DNA of 27,508 nucleotides from CANQDT01 sp051878935 (GCA_051878935.1 JBJELB010000101.1:1-27508), one strand, 5' to 3'. Shown: positions 1-8,488, counted from the first letter of the stretch. A program made the numbers and translations. Notes: generated by a model from the sequence alone, not told the origin.

Positions 1-39
1 GGATTATCTCATAAAAACTAGCATTTGACACGGTACTCG

Positions 40-1377
40 CTATTTACCATTTACTAAAATTAAATCTGCGGTTGTTGTATTAAATAATCTTCCTATACTT
101 TCCTCACCATCAGCCTTAGCTGCAATTGTCATAGTACAAGGATTAGCTGCATCTTCGGATACAATCGTAAGAGCTGCAGGCAATGTATGTTCTGTATAAG
201 CAATCTCAACATCTGTGCCTAGGGTAATAGTTCCGGCTGCTGGTGTTTCAGCATTAGCAAAAGCATTATAAGCTTCTTCAAAACTAGCATATCCTACACC
301 ATCAAGAGAAGCCGGATATACTATTTTCTCCAATACCAAATTACCTTCTTCATTTAATACCAGATTGTATCCATCGTTACCGCATACAAAACCGGCGATG
401 TTGTCTTCTGTAAGCACACTATTACCATATACTACAACTGTACCGTCAGCATATATGGTACCATTCGTACCATATGTAATAGTCATAGTGGCACCGTCAA
501 CAAAATTAGGCGTATTTCCACTTCCCATTGTGAATGCAGCACCTTCTTTTACAGTAGCTTTTACATTACCTGTTACATCAAACGTACCATCTACACCTAA
601 GGTATTCGAATTCTTCGAAACAGCTTGGTATATATCACACGGCGATTGACCATCTGTAGAGATCTTACCCAAGTAGTTGTCTTTCTCATAAGTAACACCT
701 ATAACACCTAATGCAGCAGATGAATTAACAATATCAATTTGACCCCAAACTTTAGCATACTGAACAAATTGGATCAAATAATCATCTGTAGTATTGCAAT
801 CAACTAAATGAAGTACACCAATCGAATTTGTACCACCATTACTTGTACTCTTCTTCTTTACATGAAAACCATTACCAGCCTTGATTTGCTTCGTGAAATT
901 TTTCATTGTTACTTCATCGGTAATATACAAGTGATGATCATTATAACCATTAGTTTTGTTAAATGTCACATCCAAGTTTGTTCCGTCGACAATCACATCA
1001 TCTAAATCAATCTGACTACCAGATTTAGTATAAAACAAACAATCAATACTATCACTATTTTCATTTTCTGCAACAGACAATGTACATGGGTTTGTCGGGT
1101 CGGTTGATGTAATTTTAAGGTAACCACTATCTAAATCATGCCGAGAATAAGCAATCTCAGCATCCGTCAACAAGGTAATCGTACCTGATGTTGCAGCTGT
1201 CTTAAATGCTTCATATGCCTCTTCAAACGACGCATACTGTTCTCCGTTAAACTCAGCCACAGCCGTCTCTCCATCCTCTACTGCTGCTCGAACAGGCAGA
1301 GATGAAAGCATTCCCGTCACTGCTAATGCCGTGGCCATTACCAATGACAGAATAGATTTACATGTTCTTCTTTTCAT
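40..1377 (-). CDS. Secreted beta-helix-type repeat protein, possibly C-terminally truncated
   Basis: A 445-aa exported protein. Residues 1-31 form a Sec signal peptide: a basic start, a hydrophobic core and a cleavage site near PVRA-AV. AAGGAGG lies 7 nt before the ATG and fixes the start. Residues 38-350 form one complete module that opens with a YASFEEAYEAF segment followed by GTITLLTD, then beta-rich repeats with a VTMKNFTKQIK signature. This resembles pectate-lyase-like beta-helix or adhesin modules. A second copy begins near residue 353 (GYASFEEAYNAF, GTITLGTD) but stops after about 93 residues at a TAG, at a point where the other copies continue for about 200 more. No catalytic residues are recognised, so a glycan-binding or surface role is inferred. 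The same module occurs twice in the 1500-aa protein at 8688-13190. The gene lies downstream of the lipoprotein gene and has two copies of the shared 29-bp element upstream. Confidence 0.75.
   Translation of the reverse strand: MKRRTCKSILSLVMATALAVTGMLSSLPVRAAVEDGETAVAEFNGEQYASFEEAYEAFKTAATSGTITLLTDAEIAYSRHDLDSGYLKITSTDPTNPCTLSVAENENSDSIDCLFYTKSGSQIDLDDVIVDGTNLDVTFNKTNGYNDHHLYITDEVTMKNFTKQIKAGNGFHVKKKSTSNGGTNSIGVLHLVDCNTTDDYLIQFVQYAKVWGQIDIVNSSAALGVIGVTYEKDNYLGKISTDGQSPCDIYQAVSKNSNTLGVDGTFDVTGNVKATVKEGAAFTMGSGNTPNFVDGATMTITYGTNGTIYADGTVVVYGNSVLTEDNIAGFVCGNDGYNLVLNEEGNLVLEKIVYPASLDGVGYASFEEAYNAFANAETPAAGTITLGTDVEIAYTEHTLPAALTIVSEDAANPCTMTIAAKADGEESIGRLFNTTTADLILVNGK
43..321 (-). repeat. Incomplete copy of the secreted beta-helix module (second in this protein)
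   Basis: Residues 353-445 repeat the opening of residues 38-350, including the [YF]-AS-F-EEAY start, the GTITL strand and a C-T-[LM]-[ST] strand. The copy then ends at a stop codon after LILVNGK. After the stop, another frame (IASTVSN...) stays open to the window edge. That would fit loss of one A from an A run near 43-46, but natural termination cannot be excluded. Confidence 0.55.
328..1266 (-). repeat. Complete secreted beta-helix module, copy A
   Basis: Residues 38-350 of the 445-aa protein. It shares with the two copies in the 1500-aa protein the opening Y-x-[ST]-[FL]-x-EA, the VTM-[KST]-NFTK-[QK]-IK core, a D/N-C-x-T-x-DD-x-L segment, a [VI]-x-x-SSA-x-x-GV segment, a CDIY segment and a closing NL-V strand. 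The function of the module is unknown. Confidence 0.7.
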
Positions 1378-1512
1378 TCGTTTTTCCTCCTTGCGAATAA
1401 ATAATATTTGCCGGTCGTCTCCTCAAGCCAGTTACGTTGCATATCTGTCAACAACCAATTGCATTTGTACCATTATGATATCACAGCCTGTTCAAACCGC
1501 AGATGTCATAAT

Positions 1513-1541
1513 GTAGAAACAAGGGAGCAAAGTGTGATATC
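1513..1541. promoter_or_regulatory. Putative AraC-type operator, site A
   Basis: This 29-bp element matches the copy at 3273-3301 at about 21 of 29 positions, including GT-x-GA at the left and TGTGATATC at the right, with AAGGG between. It lies 136-164 bp upstream of the 445-aa gene start. The two conserved ends are about two helical turns apart, as expected for AraC-family half-sites. Confidence 0.5.
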
Positions 1542-1575
1542 GTCATTTCCCTCCCTGTTTTTTATGTGTTTTTTC

Positions 1576-1604
1576 GTTGTATCCGGTAGTTAAAATGTGA
1601 TATC
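1576..1604. promoter_or_regulatory. Putative AraC-type operator, site B
   Basis: Second copy upstream of the 445-aa gene, 63 bp from site A and in the same orientation. It begins GTTG and ends GTTAAAATGTGATATC. It sits only a few bases beyond the stop codon of the lipoprotein gene and 199-227 bp before the 445-aa start. Confidence 0.55.
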
Positions 1605-1608
1605 AGAA

Positions 1609-3186
1609 TTATTGCATCTGAAGAAACTCATTAATCTGTTTTTCCAGTTCATCCATAATGGTCTGCATACCGGACTTCATACACTGATCGATATTATCTT
1701 TTCTCATTTCTTTAATGGAAGAATAATTCTCTACTGTACGTCCATGAGCCATTGCTGTAGACACCTGACTGTTGATGGCACTGACTTTCGCAATTTCTGT
1801 TTTTACAGGTTCCTGATTAAATACAAAACCCGCAAGAGGTGTGCCAACATAAGATTCCTCTTTCAAAGTATACTCTTCATACTTACGAATCTTATCCGAC
1901 ATTCCGGACTGGAATTTCTTAAATTTCGCATTCCATGTCAGAGTGTATCCCGGGAATACATAGTCCAGATTCAGAACTTCATATGTTCCGTCTTCACCGG
2001 CTTTCCAATCGCGACCTTCGATACCCAAAGTAAACAAATCATTATTCTCTTGGGAAGAGAAAATCCAATTCAAGAACTCCGCAGCCATATCCTTCTTCTG
2101 AGATACTTCCGGGATACAGATACAGTTATTAGCAAGGTATGTAGTAGGAATAGAGCCTTCTTCCATTGCTTCCTGATCAGGATTATCCAGGAACAGATCA
2201 ATCTCTGCTTCCGGAATGTATTGTTTCATCTTCTGCTCATTCGTATACCAGGAACCGATATCGCCACAGATTGCTGCAGCACTACCACCGAAGAATGGTG
2301 TGTCAGCGTCCAGACAGCTCATCGAATCTTTACTTAAATATTTACTCCATTCTCCTAAGAGCTCGTAACGGTCCATTGCAAAGTCATAATCAAAACCTTT
2401 TGGAAAATCAGCAAATGCCTCATCACCGATACCTTCCGGTACGATATCTACCACCTGTGTACGTTCTTCATTCAAAAGAACATAATAAGGAGAATTGCTG
2501 ACAACCAGCCGTTGGATATTTGCCTTCTCCAATGCTGCCTCATCAATTCTCTGGAACTGATAGAAGCCACGGGACTGTGTAACCGCTAATGGTGTCATAT
2601 TTTTCTCATTCTCCAGAATCGCATCAAAGAACTTCTGCAGCTTTTCGATAGAATCAATCTTGCCAATACCATATTTGTCAGATAAATCCTTACGGTATAA
2701 GATACCATTTACACCTGCGCCGTAGCCCTGTTCGATAGGAAGATAAATATTCTTACCAAAATATTTATTCTTGTCCATATACTCCTCAGAGAACGTTTCC
2801 TTTAATGCAGGATACTTGTCATTATGAAGATACGGACTCAAATCGGTATAGACATCATCTTTTGCCAGGTCTCGGAGATGACACCACGGAGCATCAAATA
2901 CTAAATCATAATCCTCACCGGCCATCATCTTAACACTTAGCTTATCCTTATAATCACCCTGGGCAACCCATGTGATATCCAGACCAAAGCCTAACTCATC
3001 TTTACTTCTCTCACTGAATTCTGCAAGTACCTCATCAAAACCACTCGGTTTGTCACCCATCAGCATGATCTTGATACTGTTCGCATCTGCTTCGTCCTGT
3101 TTCGAACCACATCCTGCAAACGGCAATGCCATACTCAAACATAAGCCTGCTGCAAGAAGTCGTTTCCATAGTTTTGTTCTTACCAT
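1609..3186 (-). CDS. Sugar ABC transporter solute-binding lipoprotein (DUF3502-type C-terminus)
   Basis: A 525-aa family 1 extracellular solute-binding protein. The signal peptide ends in a lipobox (LPFAGC, lipid-modified Cys26), so the protein is anchored outside the membrane. The body shows the usual two-lobed features (KIMLMGDKPSG strand, then YKDKLSVKMMAGEDYDLVFDAPWC). The C-terminal part (about 390-525, with GFVFNQEPVKTEIAKV) resembles the DUF3502 domain of Lachnospiraceae and Paenibacillus oligosaccharide-binding lipoproteins. Start choice: AAAGGAGA lies 7 nt upstream of the ATG. No permease genes lie in the window, so the cognate LplB/YtcP-type permeases must be elsewhere. The gene is divergent from the araC gene, with a shared operator-like element between them. 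The ligand is unknown; an oligosaccharide released by the neighbouring secreted enzymes is a reasonable inference. Confidence 0.88.
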   Translation of the reverse strand: MVRTKLWKRLLAAGLCLSMALPFAGCGSKQDEADANSIKIMLMGDKPSGFDEVLAEFSERSKDELGFGLDITWVAQGDYKDKLSVKMMAGEDYDLVFDAPWCHLRDLAKDDVYTDLSPYLHNDKYPALKETFSEEYMDKNKYFGKNIYLPIEQGYGAGVNGILYRKDLSDKYGIGKIDSIEKLQKFFDAILENEKNMTPLAVTQSRGFYQFQRIDEAALEKANIQRLVVSNSPYYVLLNEERTQVVDIVPEGIGDEAFADFPKGFDYDFAMDRYELLGEWSKYLSKDSMSCLDADTPFFGGSAAAICGDIGSWYTNEQKMKQYIPEAEIDLFLDNPDQEAMEEGSIPTTYLANNCICIPEVSQKKDMAAEFLNWIFSSQENNDLFTLGIEGRDWKAGEDGTYEVLNLDYVFPGYTLTWNAKFKKFQSGMSDKIRKYEEYTLKEESYVGTPLAGFVFNQEPVKTEIAKVSAINSQVSTAMAHGRTVENYSSIKEMRKDNIDQCMKSGMQTIMDELEKQINEFLQMQ

Positions 3187-3272
3187 CTTATCTCTCCTTT
3201 ACATTATATAATTGGTATAGTATATCTCTATTAAATACTAGTTCATTCTGTTTCCAAAATAAATGATTTATT

Positions 3273-3301
3273 GTTGACATAAGGGGTTAATATGTGATAT
3301 C
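3273..3301. promoter_or_regulatory. Putative AraC-type operator, site C, overlapping a possible araC promoter
   Basis: The clearest copy of the 29-bp element: GTTGACA at the left, GGGG in the middle and GTTAATATGTGATATC at the right. It lies 87-115 bp upstream of the lipoprotein start and 27-55 bp upstream of the divergent araC start. On the plus strand TTGACA (3274-3279) and GATATC (3296-3301) are 16 bp apart with an upstream TG, so the element may also contain the araC promoter. That arrangement would allow autoregulation. Confidence 0.6.
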
Positions 3302-3327
3302 AAATTAAGAGAAGGAGGTGTCCCCTT

Positions 3328-4161
3328 ATGGCAAAATATGCGCATACTTATTATGCCTATACCCATCTTATGCCAACGGATTTGTTTCCCGTTCAATATG
3401 GAGAAGAACAATGTGACAGTAATTATGCTTTTGGTCCCCGTGTTCGTCGAAATTATTTAATACACTATGTCTATCAGGGAAAGGGAATTTTTAAGACACA
3501 AGAGAAAACGTATCACCTGCATGCCGGTCAGATGTTTCTAATCCGGCCATATCAGCTCACTTATTATAAAGCATCTGCAGATGATCCATGGCTCTATCGT
3601 TGGATTGAATTCAATGGCAGTATGGCGGCCCAGTTTATAAAATCGTCCGGTTTCTCTGAAAATGTCGATATTCGCGATGACAACGAACATCAATCAGTCG
3701 GAAACGTACTGGCTGATATCGTAGCAACCGGAGATATGCCCTATGAAAGAATGATGCAAAGATTGTGGGAATTCATCTCCGAATTAACTTTAGAGAAAAA
3801 TGTAGATACCCCAACTACCACACATGAGTATATCAGCAAAGCAGAAAACTATATCAAAATCAACATACACAAGAGGATCACAGTATCTGACGTTGCCGCT
3901 TATGTTGGAATCGATCGCAGTCACTTATCCCGCCTCTTTCGGACATATAAAGATACCAGTCCACAGCAGTATATCTTGTCGATGAAGATGAATACTGCTG
4001 CTCAATATCTGAAAAATACCGATGTTTCCATTAGTGAAGCCGCGCAAAGTGTGGGATATTACGATATCCGGGTCTTTAATAAAGCTTTCAAAACCCAGTA
4101 CAACACTTCCCCATCTGCATGGCGTCAAAAGGTTGACTGGGAGCAAAACATTGTAGAGTAA
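3328..4161 (+). CDS. AraC-family transcriptional regulator
   Basis: A 277-aa cytoplasmic regulator. The N-terminal part (about 30-110) has cupin sugar-sensing features (YLIHYVYQGKGIF, then HLHAGQMFLIRP and WIEFNG). The C-terminal ~100 residues (about 168-270) form the double helix-turn-helix: ITVSDVAAYVGIDRSHLSRLF is the first, and VSISEAAQSVGYYDIRVFNKAFK with P-S-AWR the second, the standard AraC/XylS signature. AAGGAGGTG lies just upstream of the ATG. It is the only regulator in the region and is divergent from the binding lipoprotein. The element at 3273-3301 recurs upstream of the large secreted genes, so I infer that it controls all of them in response to a sugar ligand. The ligand itself is unknown. 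Confidence 0.92.
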   Translation: MAKYAHTYYAYTHLMPTDLFPVQYGEEQCDSNYAFGPRVRRNYLIHYVYQGKGIFKTQEKTYHLHAGQMFLIRPYQLTYYKASADDPWLYRWIEFNGSMAAQFIKSSGFSENVDIRDDNEHQSVGNVLADIVATGDMPYERMMQRLWEFISELTLEKNVDTPTTTHEYISKAENYIKINIHKRITVSDVAAYVGIDRSHLSRLFRTYKDTSPQQYILSMKMNTAAQYLKNTDVSISEAAQSVGYYDIRVFNKAFKTQYNTSPSAWRQKVDWEQNIVE

Positions 4162-4165
4162 ACAA

Positions 4166-4207
4166 AAGAAGTCTTGTTATCTCATGTACGAGATAGCAAG
4201 ACTTCTT
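4166..4207. terminator. Bidirectional rho-independent terminator
   Basis: An 18-bp inverted repeat with one G-U pair and a 6-nt loop (4184-4189) lies between the convergent araC and 50-aa peptide genes. On the minus strand the hairpin is followed by TTTTGTTT, a good U-tract. On the plus strand the tract is weaker (TTCTTCTC). Confidence 0.85.
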
Positions 4208-4224
4208 CTCTAATATCCGATTCG

Positions 4225-4377
4225 TTATTCAAATAAGTAATCCCACTCAGAAGTATCTGTCTCTTCTTCCGTTGTATTGTCGTTATCACCCAAAAGAAAT
4301 AGAGTTGATACTGTAACAACATCTTCTATTGAAAATTCTTTGTACTCCATAGCAGGTGTCTCATATACCTTTTTCAT
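4225..4377 (-). CDS. Small 50-aa peptide with MKKxYxxP leader and C-terminal W-x-x-L motif
   Basis: A 50-aa ORF starting MKKVYETPAMEYKEFSIED and ending SEWDYLFE. AGGAGGG lies 7 nt before the ATG, a clear ribosome site. The start is 24 bp after the stop of the 1303-aa secreted protein gene, and a strong terminator follows, so it is the last gene of that operon. Its N-terminus aligns with the 61-aa peptide at 8489-8674 as MKK-x-Y-x-x-P-x-x-E-x-KE-[FY]-x-x-E-[DN]-[LV]-[IV]-T-x-S. Both peptides end in W-x-[VY]-L-[DF]. The region between is short and very acidic (EEETD). There is no signal peptide or membrane segment. Small peptides with this kind of leader are common in Clostridia, but I know of no assigned function. 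A RiPP-like precursor or a partner of the secreted protein is possible; no maturation enzyme is nearby. Confidence 0.72.
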   Translation of the reverse strand: MKKVYETPAMEYKEFSIEDVVTVSTLFLLGDNDNTTEEETDTSEWDYLFE

Positions 4378-4401
4378 AGCGCCCTCCTATGCTTTATCCG
4401 T

Positions 4402-7400
4402 CTACCAGATATCTAATATTCCCCATGAATTATCGGCAGATATATCTACCGTATCTTCCACATCTGTTTTATCAATTGTTCCTGCAGACGCTACACCATT
4501 GTTCAGGATCATCCTATAATAGCTTTTATCTGATTCATTCAGAGTGTACTCTTCCTGATCCAGGCAGGCTTGTGCTATTTCCCTCATGGAGCGTTCAATT
4601 GGAGTACCATATACGATCTGACTATAATCAGTAATGTTTCCCTTTTCATCCATAGCTTCCGGCGGTATATAATAAGTTCTGGCAGTAAACGCCCGATTAT
4701 AATAAGTGCTTTTTAAGCCAACCAGAACTGCAGTATATGTATGATACGGAATCATTTCATCATTAAAGTATTCATACAAGTGTTTCGCAGGCACACGGAC
4801 ATAAGAAAAATCCTCATTGGAAGCGTCCGATATTTCATATTTTCCCTCTGCGTTTATTGCAAACTCAAAGTTCTCATTGTACCCCTTTGCTTTATCTAAC
4901 CCTATTGTCGGAGCAATAATCATACCAAATTCACCACCACTACTCACTACAGTGTCCACAATTTCTTTATTTACCATAGAGTAGAATCGCAGACCTTGTG
5001 TTTGTTCACTGTTTTTCAAGCGAAGCTGTGCGCCCTGTGTGGAAGTTGTTCCAGGAGCTTCTTCTGAGCCGGTTACCTCAGAGACAGCTCTTACCTGATA
5101 CGTTGCAGTCTTCCACTTCACAAGGAACCCTGCTAATTGTTTGTAACTTCCACCTTCCACCACTTTTACATTCACAATCTCCAACACTTCCCGTTGTTGT
5201 TCTTCTGATAAAGCAGCATAATCGTCTTTTAGATTCCCATCATCACCGGCGATTGTCAACATTTCATTTGCCTCTGACAACGTACAATCCTCTAATGATA
5301 GAACATTCGCATTGATCATTTCAAGAATCGTTGCGTCAGGGATTGGAATCGTTGCAGCAACTTCTGCTGCTTCTTTTAATACATAAGTAGTTGCCGGTTT
5401 TACGACGGAATCTGAATCGATCCAGATATACTCTTTTGATATCAAATCATAATACAGACCTTTTGCAACACCGGCATCACTTATAAATTCCCAGTTTCTG
5501 TCCGTACCGGCATAATCATATGTATCATCATAATCCCCATCTGTTTTGTCATGCTTGGCTTCTAAGCAAGCACCAGATTTATCACAATTCATAATAATCT
5601 CATAGTTATCATATGACAGAGTCAGCAGACCTTCCAGATATCTGCTGGTTGCGTAAGTTGCAGTATCACGTCGTTTATCACCCGCTTCATAGGTTTCATC
5701 TTCCCAATCATCACAGTTTGTACCAAATCCTTTGGTATTCATCCGGGCATAGCCATATTGGTCATAGTTACTCGTTGTATGATGCACACGGGCCAGATTA
5801 TTGGCAGCTATTTTCTTCTCACCATTACGAATCCAGTCCTGGTTTGTAATATCTTTCATCCAATGACGCCAGTTTAATGCCACATAGATTTTCTTGTCAC
5901 CATCTTTGATCGCCACATTCCGCGACATTTCATCTGCTACTGCAAAATTTTCCTCCCGTTCTCTTGGAAATTCATAATTCGTAACAGCATCGGTAGTCAT
6001 AGCTGCTGCCAGCTCATCAAAGTGAGAATATAAGCTGATTGCCATAATGACATTGCCCTCAAAATAGGAAGTTCCGGCAAAAGAACCATTACTATAATCC
6101 TTGTAGAAACAACTGTCCTCCAGATAGTATCTCAATATCTTAAGCGCGATGGTATTCTTATATTCCAAGCATCCCGGCATGTCATAAATATAACGTTCCA
6201 TACCCGGGGTATGTCCGTTTCGGGTACTGATATACCCTTCTGTAAACAGAGATACCTGATATGTACCGTCATTCGATACACTCTTATTTCTGAAATAATA
6301 ATATGACATAGCATTATACATGGTCGATACCAGCTCATCATAGCCATTCTCTTCCAAACCGTAATAATTGCTTCCTAAATCTGCAATCTCTACCGCTTCT
6401 GATAACGCAAGCGGTCCATAATCACCGGTGTATCCTCCATAAAGTGAGGAACCCGCCTCTAACGGCATTCCTTTTGGCGATACCCAGAAAGCATGGTGAT
6501 AGCGGTTGATTTTCTTTCCCAACGCAATGTCAATGGTATCTTCAATCTTTTTCTGCCCACTTGTCCCCTGGTTTTCCCAGGAGAATGGATAGGTATATTC
6601 TCCAAACGTCGTTTCATCCACTACAGTGTCGATTGCATAATCGGTTGCTGCAAAATATTCATCTATCAGTTTTAGACTCTGGTCTGCATACAAAGCCGTT
6701 TGAATCTCTACCATATCCTGGTTTGGTGCATGACCGGTTCCGTCTAAGGATGTCATATAATCGCGAAGCTTTGCAAACATCGCCGCATATGCATTTGCTC
6801 TCGTTTGATCTTCATTACCATCTGCATCTGAATCAATGTCAGAACCCATATACATGGCATCATACCATTTTTGACCGGTGGCACTTTCCTGTTCTTTTAA
6901 GTACTTAACGGTTTCTACAAACGATTTGCCAAGATACCGTAATCCAAAACCGGTCAGATTATTTCCGCCTGCATCGCTTCGTGTATAGGTACCCTCTCCC
7001 CGGTCTAAACCACCCGGCCATCCGGAAGAACAATAATATGCGCCATTAGCACCTTGTGACCTTGTCATAAAATCATAACTTGCCACCAAACGATCCAGAA
7101 ATTCTGACTTTGTTACTGTTCCTGTATACACATCCGTCGTATAAGCACCTGCCAGAATTTCAAAAGTATAATATGGCACCATGTTTTGTTGATTGACCTG
7201 ATTCATAGCATAACTGTACCAATCCGTATCTGTTGTATTATTCCACCAACCTGCTGACCTTGACGGAAGCCCTTTCATATAAGACGGATAATTCTCATTG
7301 CCATCTGTACGATATACCTGACGATCCAATATCTTATCAATCGCACCCGTATAATTCTTACTCGAATCACTATTCAAGATTGTGTTTAAGGTCGTTTTGA

Positions 7401-8313
7401 TCTCAGCCACATCCTCGGAATTTGTCATAGAATATTTCTGTCCTATTTCAGCCACTGTTCTGGAATCACATTGATGTGTTTCAAAAATTGTATCCGTTGT
7501 ATAACCATCCGACATCGCTGCGCCTCGAATACGCTCAGGAGTGACACAGGCATCATCCGTTACGTACACCGCATAGATTCCGCGGCTCTCTTTCGTCTGC
7601 TGTGACAGAGATGAAGCAGAGATTCCATTCCAATAGTAGTTCTTATTGCTATAGATACGCAATGTTATTTTATTATCATCTTCGAGATAATCTGTTACAG
7701 CTTTTTTCGGTATAGGATACGTCGCATATAAAAAGCCATCCTCCATCTGGTTGTAGCCTTCTATATAGTTGATATCAGACATAGAATCACGGTCTGGAAG
7801 AGAACTTCGAAGCGGCACACTTCCCAAATCATCTCCGATACTTAAGATTTTCTTTGAACTGTCCGTCTCGGAAGGCTTCATATATACAACAAACAGATTA
7901 CCTTCATAATCAGCCGTTGTATCCTCACCCCATAACACAAGGGTAATATAGTTCTCTTTCGCCGGATCAACCCGGACTGTAACATCCATGTAACCTATAT
8001 ATCCAAAATTTCCTGCCGTTGTATCTGTTTCGTTCAGGACTGTTACATCCATTTCCACATTACTGCCATTATTTCCACCTAAAGTACGGTAGGTACATTG
8101 GTTATTCGAGTGTGTTACAGCTTCATTCAGATTCCCGGAAGCAGTAATCTTCCCACTCTCTCTCGTCTCATTACCAACATCGATATAATCTAATACTGTC
8201 ATCTGAGATTCTTGTTCTTGAGCGGCAGTTGTTATCCTGCATACAGGCATGACTGCAGGTACAGACAAAACTACAGATAACACCACAGCTAGTACACGTC
8301 CCCATTTTCTCAT
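4402..8313 (-). CDS. Large secreted multidomain protein, probable polysaccharide-active enzyme, with peptide-like C-terminal tail
   Basis: A 1303-aa exported protein. The signal peptide is residues 1-31 and GAGGG lies 7 nt before the ATG. Residues about 40-255 look like a beta-sandwich, perhaps carbohydrate-binding. Residues about 290-790 are helix-rich and aromatic (segments WYSYAMNQVNQQNM, RYHHAFWVSPKGMP, GHTPGMERYIYDMPG), like the alpha-toroid of polysaccharide lyases and related hydrolases. Residues 790-985 look like a second beta-sandwich. This order recalls toroid-plus-sandwich lyases, but I cannot assign a family or catalytic residues. Residues 1093-1268 are a domain shared with the C-terminus of the 1500-aa protein. 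Residues 1276-1303 match the tail of the 61-aa peptide. There is no LPXTG or SLH anchor. It is followed by the 50-aa peptide gene and has a site-D operator 80-108 bp upstream. Confidence 0.8.
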   Translation of the reverse strand: MRKWGRVLAVVLSVVLSVPAVMPVCRITTAAQEQESQMTVLDYIDVGNETRESGKITASGNLNEAVTHSNNQCTYRTLGGNNGSNVEMDVTVLNETDTTAGNFGYIGYMDVTVRVDPAKENYITLVLWGEDTTADYEGNLFVVYMKPSETDSSKKILSIGDDLGSVPLRSSLPDRDSMSDINYIEGYNQMEDGFLYATYPIPKKAVTDYLEDDNKITLRIYSNKNYYWNGISASSLSQQTKESRGIYAVYVTDDACVTPERIRGAAMSDGYTTDTIFETHQCDSRTVAEIGQKYSMTNSEDVAEIKTTLNTILNSDSSKNYTGAIDKILDRQVYRTDGNENYPSYMKGLPSRSAGWWNNTTDTDWYSYAMNQVNQQNMVPYYTFEILAGAYTTDVYTGTVTKSEFLDRLVASYDFMTRSQGANGAYYCSSGWPGGLDRGEGTYTRSDAGGNNLTGFGLRYLGKSFVETVKYLKEQESATGQKWYDAMYMGSDIDSDADGNEDQTRANAYAAMFAKLRDYMTSLDGTGHAPNQDMVEIQTALYADQSLKLIDEYFAATDYAIDTVVDETTFGEYTYPFSWENQGTSGQKKIEDTIDIALGKKINRYHHAFWVSPKGMPLEAGSSLYGGYTGDYGPLALSEAVEIADLGSNYYGLEENGYDELVSTMYNAMSYYYFRNKSVSNDGTYQVSLFTEGYISTRNGHTPGMERYIYDMPGCLEYKNTIALKILRYYLEDSCFYKDYSNGSFAGTSYFEGNVIMAISLYSHFDELAAAMTTDAVTNYEFPREREENFAVADEMSRNVAIKDGDKKIYVALNWRHWMKDITNQDWIRNGEKKIAANNLARVHHTTSNYDQYGYARMNTKGFGTNCDDWEDETYEAGDKRRDTATYATSRYLEGLLTLSYDNYEIIMNCDKSGACLEAKHDKTDGDYDDTYDYAGTDRNWEFISDAGVAKGLYYDLISKEYIWIDSDSVVKPATTYVLKEAAEVAATIPIPDATILEMINANVLSLEDCTLSEANEMLTIAGDDGNLKDDYAALSEEQQREVLEIVNVKVVEGGSYKQLAGFLVKWKTATYQVRAVSEVTGSEEAPGTTSTQGAQLRLKNSEQTQGLRFYSMVNKEIVDTVVSSGGEFGMIIAPTIGLDKAKGYNENFEFAINAEGKYEISDASNEDFSYVRVPAKHLYEYFNDEMIPYHTYTAVLVGLKSTYYNRAFTARTYYIPPEAMDEKGNITDYSQIVYGTPIERSMREIAQACLDQEEYTLNESDKSYYRMILNNGVASAGTIDKTDVEDTVDISADNSWGILDIW
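4405..4488 (-). repeat. C-terminal tail shared with the 61-aa peptide (copy in the 1303-aa protein)
   Basis: Residues 1276-1303 read SAGTI, four linker residues, then EDTVDISADNSWGILDIW. The 61-aa peptide has SAGTI, a longer linker, then EDTLDLSSGDSWNVLDIW. That is 5 of 5 plus 11 of 18 identical, and both end exactly at the stop codon. The DNA also stays similar at the very end (CTACCA-[GT]-ATATCTAATA on the plus strand). Confidence 0.8.
4510..5037 (-). repeat. Shared extracellular C-terminal domain, copy in the 1303-aa protein
   Basis: Residues 1093-1268 align with residues 1337-1495 of the 1500-aa protein. The shared pattern is GAQ-[IL]-R, then G-[LF]-RF-x-S-x-VN, E-[FY]-G-x-[LI]-I, A-x-LVG, FT-x-RTY, I-VYG and RSM-x-x-[IV]-A. 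I recognise the GLRF-type domain from other clostridial secreted proteins but do not know an assigned role; anchoring or glycan binding is a guess. Confidence 0.7.
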
Positions 8314-8392
8314 ACTGATACCCTCGACTTTCTAAAAATATCTCATTTGAACATATGATATGAATTTTTTTAGTAAATATAAATACCATAAT

Positions 8393-8421
8393 GTTGAAAA
8401 ATGGGGTTAATTTGTGATACG
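8393..8421. promoter_or_regulatory. Putative AraC-type operator, site D
   Basis: GTTGAAA at the left and GGGGTTAATTTGTGATAC at the right, with the same 29-bp spacing as site C. It lies 80-108 bp upstream of the 1303-aa gene. It also lies just beyond the terminator of the preceding operon, so it belongs to the downstream (1303-aa) transcription unit. Confidence 0.6.
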
Positions 8422-8444
8422 TGCACAATAACAATTCCGCACAA

Positions 8445-8479
8445 AAAGTGGGCTGTCTCAGTAAGAGACAGCCCACTTT
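8445..8479 (-). terminator. Rho-independent terminator of the 1500-aa gene/61-aa peptide operon
   Basis: A perfect 15-bp stem (arms 8445-8459 and 8465-8479) with loop AGTAA. On the minus strand it continues into a run of five T. It begins about 10 bp after the stop codon of the 61-aa peptide. Confidence 0.9.
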
Positions 8480-8488
8480 ATACGAATT

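Noticed and set aside
1513..1604. A short CRISPR-like repeat pair
   Set aside because: The two copies are imperfect, only 63 bp apart and recur singly upstream of other genes; this fits operators, not a CRISPR array.
1597..2337. Plus-strand 246-codon open frame
   Set aside because: It is fully antisense to the lipoprotein gene, has no ribosome site and no recognisable domain; the minus-strand reading has a lipobox and family motifs.
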